Of a DNA stretch of 64,000 bases, positions 36,046 through 46,994 are shown in pieces. The number at the start of each line of letters is the position of its first letter. The stretch's first letter is position 1. The DNA lies in NCBI GenBank assembly GCA_003991915.1, contig RQTK01000008.1:1408349-1472348 (forward strand), written 5' to 3'. Below the pieces are notes generated by a model. It saw only the letters and a program-made list of their open reading frames with translations. It did not search any database and was not told the origin of the DNA. This DNA comes from Elysia chlorotica. Taxonomy: Eukaryota > Mollusca > Gastropoda > Plakobranchidae. The position numbers and the translations under genes are program-made.

Positions 36046-36768
36046 TTATATTGAAGATTTTCTTCTTTTCAACACATGCTTTAAATAGATGAAAACATTT
36101 GAGAAAAGATTGCTATTTGACATTAGTGCAATTTGTCTACTTCTATTTCTAATGGTAAGGTATTTGGGAGGAACTTGCGTCGTTTGAAGCTCCTCGCATG
36201 CTTTAGAAATAATAAATAAGTGGCATTCAACTTTTTTATCTGTTACATTCTGAAGACATGCACAGTGTTATTTTTTTTACTATCTGAATTGTTGCCAATT
36301 TATATCTGATGCACCAGGGCGGAATCTTACTCAAGCAGTTTTTAAGTTTATTGGTAACCAATTCAACAGATATGTTTCAATACACGTGAAGGGTTTAAAT
36401 AAAGAACAGAGTATCGTACTTTGATTCAACTATAATTTGACCGAGACCAAGTTTGTTTGAACATATGACACAGTCTTATTTTAAAAACATTGCAGAAAGA
36501 AGTTTCGTTGTCAACACATTCAAACATCCAGACATAGCCAAATCCATTTGAACGTACCATTATTATGTTTCATATTAATTACTCAAGATTTGACTTTCTT
36601 TTTATTCAACAATTTTAAGCACTGATAGGCTTGTTTGGTTATCCTAGAATCTGGCATTTTTAGAAGTCTTAAACAACATTTTAAGCATCGAATTTTAATA
36701 TTAATATGCAGCCTAGCTTTTACCCCATTAAGAGCAGTATTAGAGCAATGAATCGATACATTTTTAGA
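36046..36768 (-). mobile_element. LINE ORF2 C-terminal relic (minus strand)
   Basis: The minus strand reads, across at least three frames, the post-RT region of a non-LTR retrotransposon. NGVKARLHINIKIRCLKCCL with LRLLKMPDSRITKQAY (36640-36720) matches the GElGRyPL-x-xRxxKYWLkLL-x-R block. NGFGYVWMFE and VDNETSFCNVFKIRLCHMFK (36455-36555) match the GFGyVW/VGNE/FKqRl-x-F-x-QnW block. CIRYKLATIQIV (36270-36320) matches FRxSSHxLxIExGR. VECHLFIISKACEEL through LMSNSNLF (36085-36230) matches the C-terminal E-x-H-F-x-C-x-Y-x-LR and LMSN segment. The stop is at 36046-36048. Upstream it is cut off by a GA tract at 36770. Dead; clade uncertain. Confidence 0.8.
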
Positions 36769-36960
36769 GCGAGAAAGAAAGAGAGGGAGAGAGAGAGCGA
36801 GAGAGAGATAGAGAGAGAGAGAAAAAGATTGAGACAGAGAGACAGAGAGAAAAAAGAGAGTAAGCGGAGGGAGAGATGACAGACACAGGCAGGCAGACAG
36901 ACACAGAGACTGACACAGGAACATGTAGAGGCATAAGAAAGAAAGAGAGAAGGAGGAGTA
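36769..36960 (+). repeat. (GA)n and GACA-rich purine tract
   Basis: GA repeats to about 36862, then CAGACAGACAC-type steps. It abuts the LINE relic. Confidence 0.92.
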
Positions 36961-36964
36961 AAGG

Positions 36965-37640
36965 AATGTACAAATAAACAAGCAGACAATAGTGACACAG
37001 AAGACATTAAAACTAGACATTACAACGGAGGAAAAAATCGTTCAAAGTGTGTCTCTTTCACTATATCCACACAATAATTGACATGGGCAAAGTTCATCTT
37101 TAAGTTCAACGTTTCTTAGGATCCCAAACAGGGTTGTATAAGGACAGCTCATTTTAGTAATTAACGTTGAGCCTACCACAATGAATTTATTTAATCCCTA
37201 ATATGTCAAGGAAGGCATTTTTTTTTTTCTTTTTCATTACCAAACCATAACTAGAGTCTTCTCTCTATATGTTTTGTTTTATTGTTAATAGCCAGACTTA
37301 ACTATGTTATTTCAATATAAAATAATTGGCAGCTTGGATGTGTCTAATCCAGTCTATCGGAAACTTTTTAGTACCTTAGGCGTAAAGTTCCTTAAAATGA
37401 TCTTATTTTATTCTGTTGCATCTGTTCTTACTTCAATGAACAGTTTAAAACGTTATTAAATGTCCAACCAAGGGCTGCATTTAATAAAATTTGCATAAAA
37501 TGAGATAACAAAAATAGGTAGCTTGTGTTGTTTATGCTTTGGTTGAAAATGAAGTCAAAGATATACTGGAAATGCATAACCAATCTTGTTGATGATTTTC
37601 TATAATAACATTGAAATCCACAAAGAACTAAACCTGTTTA
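36965..37640. other. AT-rich non-coding stretch
   Basis: No recognisable feature. Confidence 0.45.
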
Positions 37641-37644
37641 CATG

Positions 37645-37844
37645 AGATAAAGAGAGAGAAAGAGGGCGTTAGAGAGAGAGAGAAAGAAAGAGATTGAGAG
37701 AGAGACAGACAGACAGACAAACAGACACACAGAACGGCAGACAGAGAGGTAGAGACAATGACAGATAAAGAGACAATGAGACAGAGAGACGGAGATATAG
37801 ACAGAATCAGAGAGATATAGAAAGAAATAAAGTAACAGAAGGTT

Positions 37845-37897
<53 letters not shown>

Positions 37898-37914
37898 GAG
37901 AGGGGGGGGGGGTG
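37645..37914 (+). repeat. GA-rich tract ending in a 12-G run
   Basis: Impure GA/GACA repeats, a pure GA run at about 37850-37895, then a G-run at about 37901-37912. Confidence 0.93.
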
Positions 37915-37919
37915 AAGAG

Positions 37920-38585
37920 CTTCCCATATACATTCCCGCTCAGTTTTGAAATTTATTTCCATTTAAAACTTTGCTTTTATTTATAAAAAAAAACACAGAG
38001 CTGTGCATTTCCTAGGTCACATAGCCATTCCCGGTAACCTACACATTGTTCTTACTGAATAAACGTTATTTATAGACTACAATAGTGGTGGAGGAAACGA
38101 AAATAACGATCAAACCATTACTAGGCTTAGTATCAAAATAATATATTTAGTGGAACCACAACATTAGGCTAAACTTTATATGATTTTTATTCAGTGTAAT
38201 CTACCTTCTCATCAATCAGAAAATGTGGCGTCGCAATCAAAGCTGGATGAATCCGTTTTGTTGCTGCCCGTACAGTATCAATCCAGCGTTCGGGGCATTA
38301 TCTAAAATTGCTTGGCAACCTTTGATCACCTAATGGACTCAGATCGACATCTTAAGACGCTCTATTGATGGATAGGCTACAGGGCCGCATTACTTCAGGA
38401 AGAAAGGAGCAGACTAGTGACTATTGCTAGGACGAAGCTAACGACGAAATAAGAGAGTTACACGCATAGTAGAAATGTGGTTTTTAATTACATTGTGAAT
38501 AAAAGATAATAAAAAAATGTGTTGAAGGAAAAAATCTTGAAATATGGCTAAAAAGTTGTAAAAAAAAAAGTTGGTGAAAGGTGAA
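37920..38585. other. Non-coding stretch
   Basis: 38215-38440 is GC-richer. Short open frames exist on both strands there, none convincing. A minus-strand AATAAA overlaps a stop codon near 38196. Confidence 0.35.
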
Positions 38586-38587
38586 AG

Positions 38588-38762
<175 letters not shown>

Positions 38763-38764
38763 AG

Positions 38765-39535
38765 AATGTGTTTGGGCATTTAAAGAATCAATCATACAAA
38801 ATGTATGAATATTCTACACCGATCAGTATTTCACGATTGTTTTATAACCTCAAATACTAAGCCTCCATAAGTCTCCATAAAAAGTAATATCCAAATGGTG
38901 ATACATATAATTATTTAAAAAAATAATAACATTAAAGATATTTTAGGTAAGAATAATGTCAGACAGTAGCAATTTGATGATTTTTGTTTGTTTGTTTTTT
39001 TTGTGTGGTGATTTTATAAAAAATGTGGTTTTGGTTGTAAGCGGATTGGAATGATAGAAAATAATGTTTTTATGAACAACCCTGTGTGTATAAAACGTCT
39101 GCTAATTGCTTATTGATTTTGAAATATTATCTCATACTTTCTTTACAATACAGTCCACAATTCCATTAACATCTTAAGACCATCCCACGAAGCGATAAAA
39201 ATGAAACTTTAGTTTGTATCCGACAAATCTTCATTTCGTCTGGTCTATATAAGTTATTGTTTGCGAGGCAACGTTCAATTGGCGTTTCTAAAGAATTTAA
39301 CACAATATTTTGTTTTGTTTCGTCTCATGGCGATTTACGGCAGCCTGCGCATCTTCTTCACTTTCGATTGTGCTTTCATTGTCAGCACCCCAATATCTAG
39401 GCGATGGCCAATCTTCATGTATCTTTTTTCCTCATGTAAATTACCCTTTTGTGTTACTCAATTGATAAGATGAATACATCGTAGAAAATAACTTCGTCAC
39501 AAGCTAGCAATTTATCTGTATGCGCAGTTATGTTA
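38765..39535. other. AT-rich non-coding stretch
   Basis: A 70-codon frame at 39261-39473 shows no motif. Confidence 0.4.
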
Positions 39536-39538
39536 AGG

Positions 39539-39720
<182 letters not shown>

Positions 39721-39724
39721 GAAA

Positions 39725-40250
39725 AAAATATTATAGTTATGCTCTAACCTTAATCGGTGTACACAATATTCTGTGAAGCTCTAACATTGAGTTCGTAGTA
39801 CTTTCGTTTGAAGTCATTTTTAAACGACTGCACTCTATAAACTTAGCAATATCGAAAGTGGGATGTCCTGAATACGAATAAATAATACGGTAAGTGTGTT
39901 TTATGGAGTAAAAAAGATAGTTTTCAAATTTAAGTGGCGCATCACGGTTTATGGATCTAGATCAAGGTATTCATAAACTGTCGAATTCGTCTCTGTTTTT
40001 GAACATATGGAATTTGATCTGAATCATTTTGAGTTCGGTTCAAGAGTTTATTTAAAGCTATATTTTATGACATTTCAGTTGAAATATCTCCTATTTGGTG
40101 CAACCTACACTATGGTGACTGGTGAGTGGATACATGCCTCAAATTCTGATAAACGCTTGGTTGATTCTTGAGGTTGTGTCCAAAAAATGATATTTACAGC
40201 AAGAAAAAAAAAGAAAAAAAACAAACAAACACGAGACCGAAACAGTTTAG
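39725..40250. other. AT-rich non-coding stretch
   Basis: No recognisable feature. Confidence 0.45.
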
Positions 40251-40254
40251 ATTC

Positions 40255-41180
40255 TCAAGGCCCAAGTTGGTCACATCCACCCTCTATTTTCTTTTTTAAA
40301 ATATTTCCCTTGTCTACCTCGATGAACTTAAAAACGGGTCCCTTCTGGTGGGGGGCCCTTTGCGTGGTTTGAGAGTTTAATTTGGCGAGAAAAATAATTT
40401 TGCCCCGTTTAAAGAAAATGGTTTGAGGGTATGAAGAGACCCGAAGGGAAAGGCTGTGAAATAAAGCAGAATTAATATCAAGAAAAATAATAGGCGTTGA
40501 GCGGTGTTGAAAATAAATATTTTTTCCCTCTAAAACTGATGCGTCTGAACCTGATGTTCTAAACTCAGTAGCTCTTCGAATCTGGTCATGAGATAGGAGA
40601 GTCTCAACGCTATCCCCAAATCGTTTGGTGAGGTTAAATGTAACTAGTGCAGAACACAATCCCTTACTTCAACCACTTTTAGGAAACTACTAAAATCTCA
40701 ATCAAACAGATCCGAGTCACTGTCGTAGTTTATAAAATCACTGGAAGGATTGAAGATGCCCATTCTCTTAACCACGTTGTGGATCGATGAACATAAAATA
40801 TTCCATGGCCTTGTTGACTGGTATCACTTCATTTTTTAGCACAGGGTCCCCATTTCTTTTTTTATAAAATTATTCACAGATTTGGGTGCCTCGTTATATT
40901 TTTGCATAGATAAGTTCGAAATATGGTCTACTTAAACGTGATTGGTTGATAAGTTTAACACGTGTAACGGCATCGACTGGTTAACTGACAAGTTTTTGGT
41001 GCTCCCGCACAGGTACAGATCGGAATAGAAATAACTAATATGTCCATTGCTCTATCACTTAGGCGATCTTTTTTGCCGAATCCAACAGATGTAAAGGTTT
41101 TTTCTATTATTACCTTTACCAAGAATAATGGAGATGAATGACCCAAATAAAATATACAAAGGCGTCTAGTCGTCATACAA
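40255..41180 (-). pseudogene. Broken coding relic, family unknown
   Basis: The minus strand shows successive protein-like segments in different frames. They are GFGKKDRLSDRAMDILV (about 41000-41080), TRVKLINQSRLSRPYFELI (40910-40970), KYNEAPKSVNNFIKKRNGD (40840-40900), VNKAMEYFMFIDPQR (40775-40820), MGIFNPSSDFINYDSDSDLF (40705-40765), and a final 134-codon frame (40255-40659) with RFGDSVETLLSHDQIRRATE and IIFLDINSALFHSLSLRV. Three or more frame changes separate them. Mixed composition and continuity suggest a decayed single gene or transposon open frame, but no catalytic motif or family was recognised. Confidence 0.35.
40395..40570 (-). repeat. Duplicated segment, copy A
   Basis: The sequence around ATAAAGCAGAATTAATATCA and GTTTGAGGGTATGAAG has a diverged second copy at 41425-41590 (ATAAAGCAGATGTAATAAAA, GTCTGAGGGTATAAGG), same orientation, about 1.03 kb apart. 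Confidence 0.7.
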
Positions 41181-41424
41181 CGATGTTGAAAGGGTCTAAA
41201 ATTAGCGCTTCTTTCAAATAATTATTAGTGTCGCTAACCGCAAGGCACATTACGATGTAAGCTTACTAAAAGCCTGGAGAACATCTCTATACTACTCTAT
41301 TTGATCATCTCGTACACACTAATCAATATTTCAAGATCTGGTATTTTTAAGCTTTAAATGAAGTTGACGAAAACATTAGGTTATAAATCACAGCCGTTTT
41401 CTGCAATTAAGAGTTGAAATGAAA

Positions 41425-41590
41425 CAAAAAAAATGATTTTGCTTAGCATTAAGGAAAAATAGTCTGAGGGTATAAGGGGGCCTTGTTAAATAAAGCAGAT
41501 GTAATAAAAAATCATAAGTGTGGCGCGTTGTAACAAAATTATATGTTTTCCCTTTAATGTGCAATGCGTGATCTTAAAAGTGCCTTTCAT
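41425..41590 (-). repeat. Duplicated segment, copy B
   Basis: Diverged partner of 40395-40570. It does not keep the open frame seen in copy A, so the shared part may be untranslated or repeat sequence. Confidence 0.7.
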
Positions 41591-41594
41591 AATG

Positions 41595-41820
41595 GACCAA
41601 AACATAGTCTACCACTCACAATTTTTTCAGTTTTGTTAATGAGCATGCCTTGTAAATATTTTATATACTATAAAAAGAAAACTGAAAGAAAAGTAGGCAC
41701 CCACAAAAAACACCAACCGTAATTATTAACATCTAGGAGAAATTAAAAACCTCATTTATTTTATAAATCTATAATTATGGTTTTGTAGGGTTGTGTATTA
41801 AATAGGTGGAAACAAAGAAA
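41595..41820. other. AT-rich non-coding stretch
   Basis: No recognisable feature. Confidence 0.45.
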
Positions 41821-41825
41821 TCTAC

Positions 41826-41848
41826 AGCGAGAGAGATATGAGATATAA

Positions 41849-41879
<31 letters not shown>

Positions 41880-41915
41880 TAGATATATAGATAGATAGAT
41901 AGAGACAGACAGACC

Positions 41916-41971
<56 letters not shown>

Positions 41972-42070
41972 GGCAGAGAGAAACACAGACACACAGAGAA
42001 AGAGAGATAGAGAGAGGGAAATATAGAGATAGAGAGAGATAGAGAGAGAGAGATAAATAGAGAGGGATAA
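41826..42070 (+). repeat. Compound (GA)n-(GATA)n-(GACA)n array
   Basis: GA repeats to 41873, GATA steps at about 41873-41902, then about 17 GACA units at 41903-41972 with one variant (GACC), followed by impure GA. Long frames through it are artefacts. Confidence 0.95.
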
Positions 42071-42074
42071 GGGT

Positions 42075-43375
42075 AGAGGTACATTAAAAAGAGATAGGTT
42101 GCTAGGTCCGTAATGTGATGAAACGATCAATATGTAAGTAGGCATGATTATAGGCAACACTAATAGCTATGTGTCATATATCAAGCAGTGATATTGATGA
42201 CCAAAACATATTTCTTTAAAAATGGGGACTAATAAGTACATCTACTATTAAAAGGAATTCGAGATTTTTATGTGAAAACGCCATTATTATTGGTTATACA
42301 GTTATTATGTTTGATATGTATTATAGCTTACAATTTTTTTTATAGACAATTAGTGCAAATTAATGATAGTAAACGCATCCCAAAAGATTTCAAGAGTAAT
42401 CTATTTCTTAAGAAGGCTGAATGTATACATACAAACATCAATACGTTTTCATGCTATAATGTTCTTATTCAGAAAAAAAAAATACTATGTCAAAATTACG
42501 TGTTACTCTTTAGTTGCGAAATGACTTGCAATTTTTTTAACCCCACCAATTGTATTTGTTTATTATCTGCACAATCATCTTAAAATTACCAAGTCGATAG
42601 CATCATTAGAAAAAGAGTGTAAAGACATGTCTTAAAGATAATGTTCAGCCTCGTACAGCTCTTTAAAGACAAGGAAAATGGAAACAATTAGACTGCTTGT
42701 TCACAATCAGTGCATATTCGTTTAGATACGAGAGAAATGCACTTAAAAGCATTGGGAGCATAACAACTAAAACCCAGTCGATGAAAATGCGGAAATACAG
42801 TTTTGTAATGCTTTTAGTCGACTCTAAAGTTTCATTTAACCAGAGATTAACGTGAAACTTATTTTGAAAAGAAATACACTGTGGTAATTAATACATGAAC
42901 ATTAACTAGTAGCTGCATATTATTAATAATTATTTTTAATGACGTGTAAATTGTTGCACAAGCGTTATGAAAGTGATTTTAAACGCTTGTATATCACATT
43001 TGTTTTCATTTTCAAGGCTCATTCTCTCGGAGTTGCTTACTCTTGTTTGATTTTTACCTTCAATTTGTATGTGCATAAAACATAAATAATTGTTTTGCAT
43101 TTCCCAAACGAAAATGTATCACTTGAATATAGTCTAGTCAAAATGGAAGTTTATAGACAGAAAAGAAATGTGCTGAACAATATCAAAATTACTTGCAATA
43201 ATCATCAGCCATCATTAAAAACAGAAATACAGTTATGTATTGAGATTTTAAAAAAAATGTCTTATGATATTGCACCAGGTAGTCCTATTTTTCTTAAATT
43301 AAATTCACCTGAAAACTAGATTTGAAAGCAGAGAAAGACATAAAAAGTGTATGTGTGTGTATGTGTGTGTATGTG
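42075..43375. other. AT-rich non-coding stretch
   Basis: Two open frames (42272-42583 and 43095-43319, the latter ending MSYDIAPGSPIFLKLNS) lack motifs and good starts. No other feature. Confidence 0.35.
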
Positions 43376-43378
43376 TTT

Positions 43379-43448
43379 GTGAGAGAAAGAGGGAGAGACA
43401 GACACAGTTATAGAGAGAGAGAGAGAAAGAGAGAGAGAGATATACAAA

Positions 43449-43501
<53 letters not shown>

Positions 43502-43505
43502 GTAG
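43379..43505 (+). repeat. (GT/ATGT) and (GA)n tract
   Basis: GTGTATGTGTGT at 43348-43380 leads into GA repeats with a pure run at 43453-43495. Confidence 0.93.
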
Positions 43506-43774
43506 GTACATAATGAGAGAGAGACAAAGACAAACAGGGACAAAATGATCCATTTATAGGGATGTGGAAACAAAGACAGAAAGCTATTCCAGAAAAGAAA
43601 CGGAAAGAAGAAAAAACAATCGAACAAAACGCACCAGGTGCGTTAAGAATTCAGAAACCAGCTGCAGCAAATAACGAGAGTCGAACATTTAATGAAAAGG
43701 TTTGTGAATGGGGTTGGTACTGACACTAAAAATAAAAATAGGAACTTAAAAAAAAACATATAATGAGTTCCATC

Positions 43775-44130
43775 CTAAGATAGAAGGGAGAACCAGTGCA
43801 TTGGCAAGTTTAGGGAGAAGAGGGGCAGAGGGACAAGTTCTATAGCGGAGATCCGAGGACACTCCACTTCCTGGGTGTCATTAAAAAGAGGAACAAAGTC
43901 CCATCATTAGTGCTCGCGTCTTCTATCTCCCTAGCACCTTCGGGAATTTCCTGATCATTTTCCCCAGGAAGAGAGAGAACCCAGGAATAAAACTAGCATA
44001 GCACCCACCCCCTGTCATCTTGGAGATTGGCAAGTGACCTACATAGCCGATCCACGGGGGACTGATCGGCGGCTTAATAAGTGATTGGCCCAATCCGTTT
44101 TGTGGGTCTCAGCTTCTGAGACCTCTTATA
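43775..44130. other. GC-richer island with clustered hairpins
   Basis: Balanced GC stretch in AT-rich surroundings. Inverted repeats: TTCCTG/CAGGAA (43948-43970), GCCGATC/GATCGGC (44046-44070), GATTGGCCCAATC (about 44082-44094), and GGTCTCAG-CTT-CTGAGACC (44105-44123). No protein frame or known RNA family was recognised. Confidence 0.5.
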
Positions 44131-44219
44131 TCTCAGGTGCGGACTTGATATGGTTTTAATTCGGTGTTTAGAATTTTTACTTGTAATTACATGTTCTGCT
44201 ATCGAAATGTTCAGTTTGT

Positions 44220-44487
44220 TGCTTAGTATCCAACATACGCATTTAACATGCTTTATTGTGGAGGAGTACCAAGACTAGTATCTGACAAATGTACGTTTTA
44301 CAACACAAAGACAATGCAAGAGTACCAGTTACATGCCTCCTGTTTCAGTCACGTTATAAGGACACTGAATCGAGCAGTAGGGGTTGAAATCGGACATGTA
44401 CGTTTTTGACTGGTCGTAGCATTCAAATCGTGGATCTCCCAATTGTGAGATCAACACCTCAACACTTGCGTGATCCACAATTTTGGT
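44220..44487 (-). mobile_element. tRNA-derived SINE, diverged full-length copy
   Basis: On the minus strand: GTGGATCACGCAAGTGTTGA (A-box region), a degraded B-box near 44424-44434, TTTCAACCCCTACTGCTCGA, TCAGTGTCCTTATAACGTGA, ACATTTGTCAGATACTAGTC, and CATGTTAAATGCGTATG at the end. The closest match in the window is the copy at 10245-10500. Confidence 0.65.
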
Positions 44488-44714
44488 CTAACTGTATAAT
44501 TTTATTTTCCCTGTTGAAAATCTTTGAGTTTTGGGAACAAGCAAATATTTTTGTATATAAGATTGAAGAGTTATAGAAATTACAACAAAGTTCATAAATG
44601 AAAAAAGAAAAAGAAAAAAAATAAGATTAACAGTGTGCATGCACTTCTAAATGAAACATAACCTTTCTAAATTTTGAATGTTTGTTTATATGTCCTAGTA
44701 ATACCCCCAATACA

Positions 44715-45640
44715 AAGCAAATAATAAAACCCTCCACTCACTCTATAAATAAATTAAAAAAAAAATACACTAACAGTCCAAAAATGATCCATAACTTCAG
44801 TTACACCTTCTGGTTTTCATTATTCCCATGGGCTGATTGATGCATGCATCTATCACAGAAAACTGACAATTCTAATATCGTCTGTTTGGGAACATACTTC
44901 ATCAACTTTAGTCATCAAATAAAAAAAGTTTAAATATAATTGTGATCGAACAATTCATGTCCGTCTTTATGTCTCTTCTATGTCTCTGGTCATTTTAACT
45001 TTGGGCAGTCTGTATTAATGTCTGTATGCCTCTCACTAAGCCTATCTGTCTCTCTAGCATTACCTCTCTGTCTATTCCTCTTTCTAATAAGAACAAGTCA
45101 TTAATATCTCCCCAACTATTGGTTTTTCTCTTGGATACCAGACCACGCTCTTGGACACCCTTGGACCTGGACCTATAATAATATATATAAACCCTACCTC
45201 CACTTTATAAATAAATAAAAAATGCACTAAAAGTACAGACATGATCCATAACTTCAGTTACATCTCCTGATTCACATTATTCCCACGGGCTGATTGATGC
45301 ATGCATCTATTACAGAAATTTGACAATTGTCATATTTTCGAACGTCTGTTTGGGAACATACTTCATCAACATTAGTCAGCAAATAAAAAATTTAAATCTA
45401 ATGGTGATCGAGCAAATTTTTGCCTGTCTTTGTGTCTCTTCTATGTCTCTTGTCATTTTAATTTTGGACAGTCTGTATTAATGTATCTCTGTCTCTCAGT
45501 AAGCCTATCTATCTATCGCTTCCCTTCCTCTTTCTAAAAACAAAAAGTCGTCAATATCTCCCCAATTATTACGTTTTTCTCTTGAGTACCGGTACGAGAC
45601 CAAGCTCCGTGGACACCCTTGGATCTGGACCTACAATTAT
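44715..45640 (+). repeat. Two-copy tandem duplication, unit about 465 bp
   Basis: Copies at 44715-45178 and 45179-45640 share ATGATCCATAACTTCAGTTA, GGGCTGATTGATGCATGCAT, GTCTGTTTGGGAACATACTT, TGTCTCTTCTATGTCTCT and GGACACCCTTGGANCTGGAC in order. Diverged, AT-rich, non-coding. Confidence 0.93.
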
Positions 45641-46085
45641 CCATATTGATTTTGTTTAGCCTATTTTGATCATTATATACAACATATCGAGTGTAAGTGT
45701 TAGTAGTAACCTTGACAGTTTCCCTCTTTTTTCAAGATTTTTTTGGGCTAAAATTAGCAAAAGCATACGATTAGAGGTTTTTAATATAGACTCTGTACAC
45801 GTAAGAAAACCAATGAAAGACATTGCTAGTTACAAAGAACTGTTGTCTTGTTACTTTAACAATATAGCCCATAAGGTACTGAAGTTTGGAAATAAACTCA
45901 AATCTTGTTAGATTTTGAATCGATTTAAAAAGTAATTACATAAAAGTAGACGGTGCAAAAAGCACTTGAAAGAGATATAGAGGAGGGGATTCAAAACAAA
46001 GTTGTACAGAAAAGGAAAAGAATATATTAATGTATAATTATATCAACAAAGAAAGATAGGAAATAGCTCGACAGATAGAAAGAGA
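45641..46085 (+). repeat. Second duplication, copy A
   Basis: TTGTTTAGCCTATTTTGAT, ACAACATATCGAGTGTA and TTACAAAGAACTGTTGTCTT recur about 670 bp downstream. Both copies keep a plus-strand frame around HVRKPMKDIASYKELLSCYF (copy B: HVRKPIKDIASYKERLSCYF). The product is unrecognised. Confidence 0.85.
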
Positions 46086-46093
46086 GGTAGAAC

Positions 46094-46095
46094 CT

Positions 46096-46129
<34 letters not shown>

Positions 46130-46130
46130 C
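46094..46130 (+). repeat. (GA)n tract at LINE 3' end
   Basis: Short GA run immediately next to the LINE fragment. Confidence 0.93.
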
Positions 46131-46325
46131 ATTATAGGTATTTACAATTTCACCGGTTCAATTTGAATCGTCAAAAAGGTAGAACTTAAGCATGCATTTG
46201 AAAATTTCCAAGGAAGGTGCTTCGCTAATGTTTTTGGGAAGTTTGTTCCATACTTTTGGGCCGAGATGGTAAAAAGATCGTTGACCTGTTGATTTATAGT
46301 TTCTATGTGGTACCTATAATTATCC
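46131..46325 (-). mobile_element. LINE C-terminal fragment with 3' end
   Basis: One uninterrupted minus-strand frame reads STGQRSFYHLGPKVWNKLPK, then NISEAPSLEIFKCMLKFYLF, and ends DDSN and a stop near 46168. This is the typical end of CR1/L2/jockey-like LINE polyproteins (G-RSFxxxGPxxWNxLPxxI-x-SLxxFKxxLKxxLF). After the stop only about 35 bases remain before the element runs into (TC)n on its own strand. The rest of the element is absent, so it is a 5'-truncated insertion or a fragment carried by the surrounding duplication. The frame has no visible break. Confidence 0.82.
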
Positions 46326-46730
46326 ACGCTTTGTTTAGCCTATTTTGATATGTACAACATATCGAGTGTAGATGTTCGTAGTAGCCTTGGCAGTTTCCCT
46401 CCTATTTACAGATTTCCTTTGGCTAAAACCAGCAGAGACTAGCAATTAGATGTTCTTTTTTTAATTATGGGCGGTATACACGTAAGAAAACCAATTAAAG
46501 ACATTGCCAGTTACAAAGAACGGTTGTCTTGTTACTTTAACAATATAGTCTATAAAGTTCTGAAGTTCGACAATAAGTAATCAATACAACTCTTGTGAGA
46601 TTTTGAATTGATTTAAAAGTTAATTACATAAAAGTAGACGGTGATAAAAGTACTTACTAGAAATATAGGGGGATTTTTTAAAATTCAAAGTGGTTTAAAA
46701 AAGGAAAAGAATATACAAATGTATATGACA
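46326..46730 (+). repeat. Second duplication, copy B
   Basis: Diverged partner of 45641-46085. It again leads into a GA-rich tract (46760-46992), but no LINE fragment follows that tract. Confidence 0.85.
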
Positions 46731-46759
46731 ACTAAGAAAGATAGGACATATCTCGAACG

Positions 46760-46905
46760 ACAGAAAAAGAGATAGGTAGAGAGAGAGAGCGAGAGAAAGA
46801 GAGAGAAATAAAGGGCGACAGAATGAGAGAGAGAATGCCACACAAAGAGAGAACAGACAGACAGACAGGCAGGTGGAGAGATATACAGGCATAGACAAGA
46901 GAGAG

Positions 46906-46958
<53 letters not shown>

Positions 46959-46992
46959 GAGAGAGAGAGAGGGAGAGAGAGAGAGAGAGAAA
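46760..46992 (+). repeat. GA-rich tract
   Basis: Impure GA/CAGA repeats, with perfect GA at about 46910-46960. Confidence 0.94.
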
Positions 46993-46994
46993 CA

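Noticed and set aside
38196-38440. Short open frames on both strands with a minus-strand AATAAA over a stop
   Set aside because: Frames are only 35-40 codons, overlap on both strands, and no splice site is in phase; AATAAA is common in AT-rich DNA.
43942-43951. Perfect kappaB-type site GGGAATTTCC
   Set aside because: A ten-base match is expected by chance in a window of this size and no promoter or gene context supports it.
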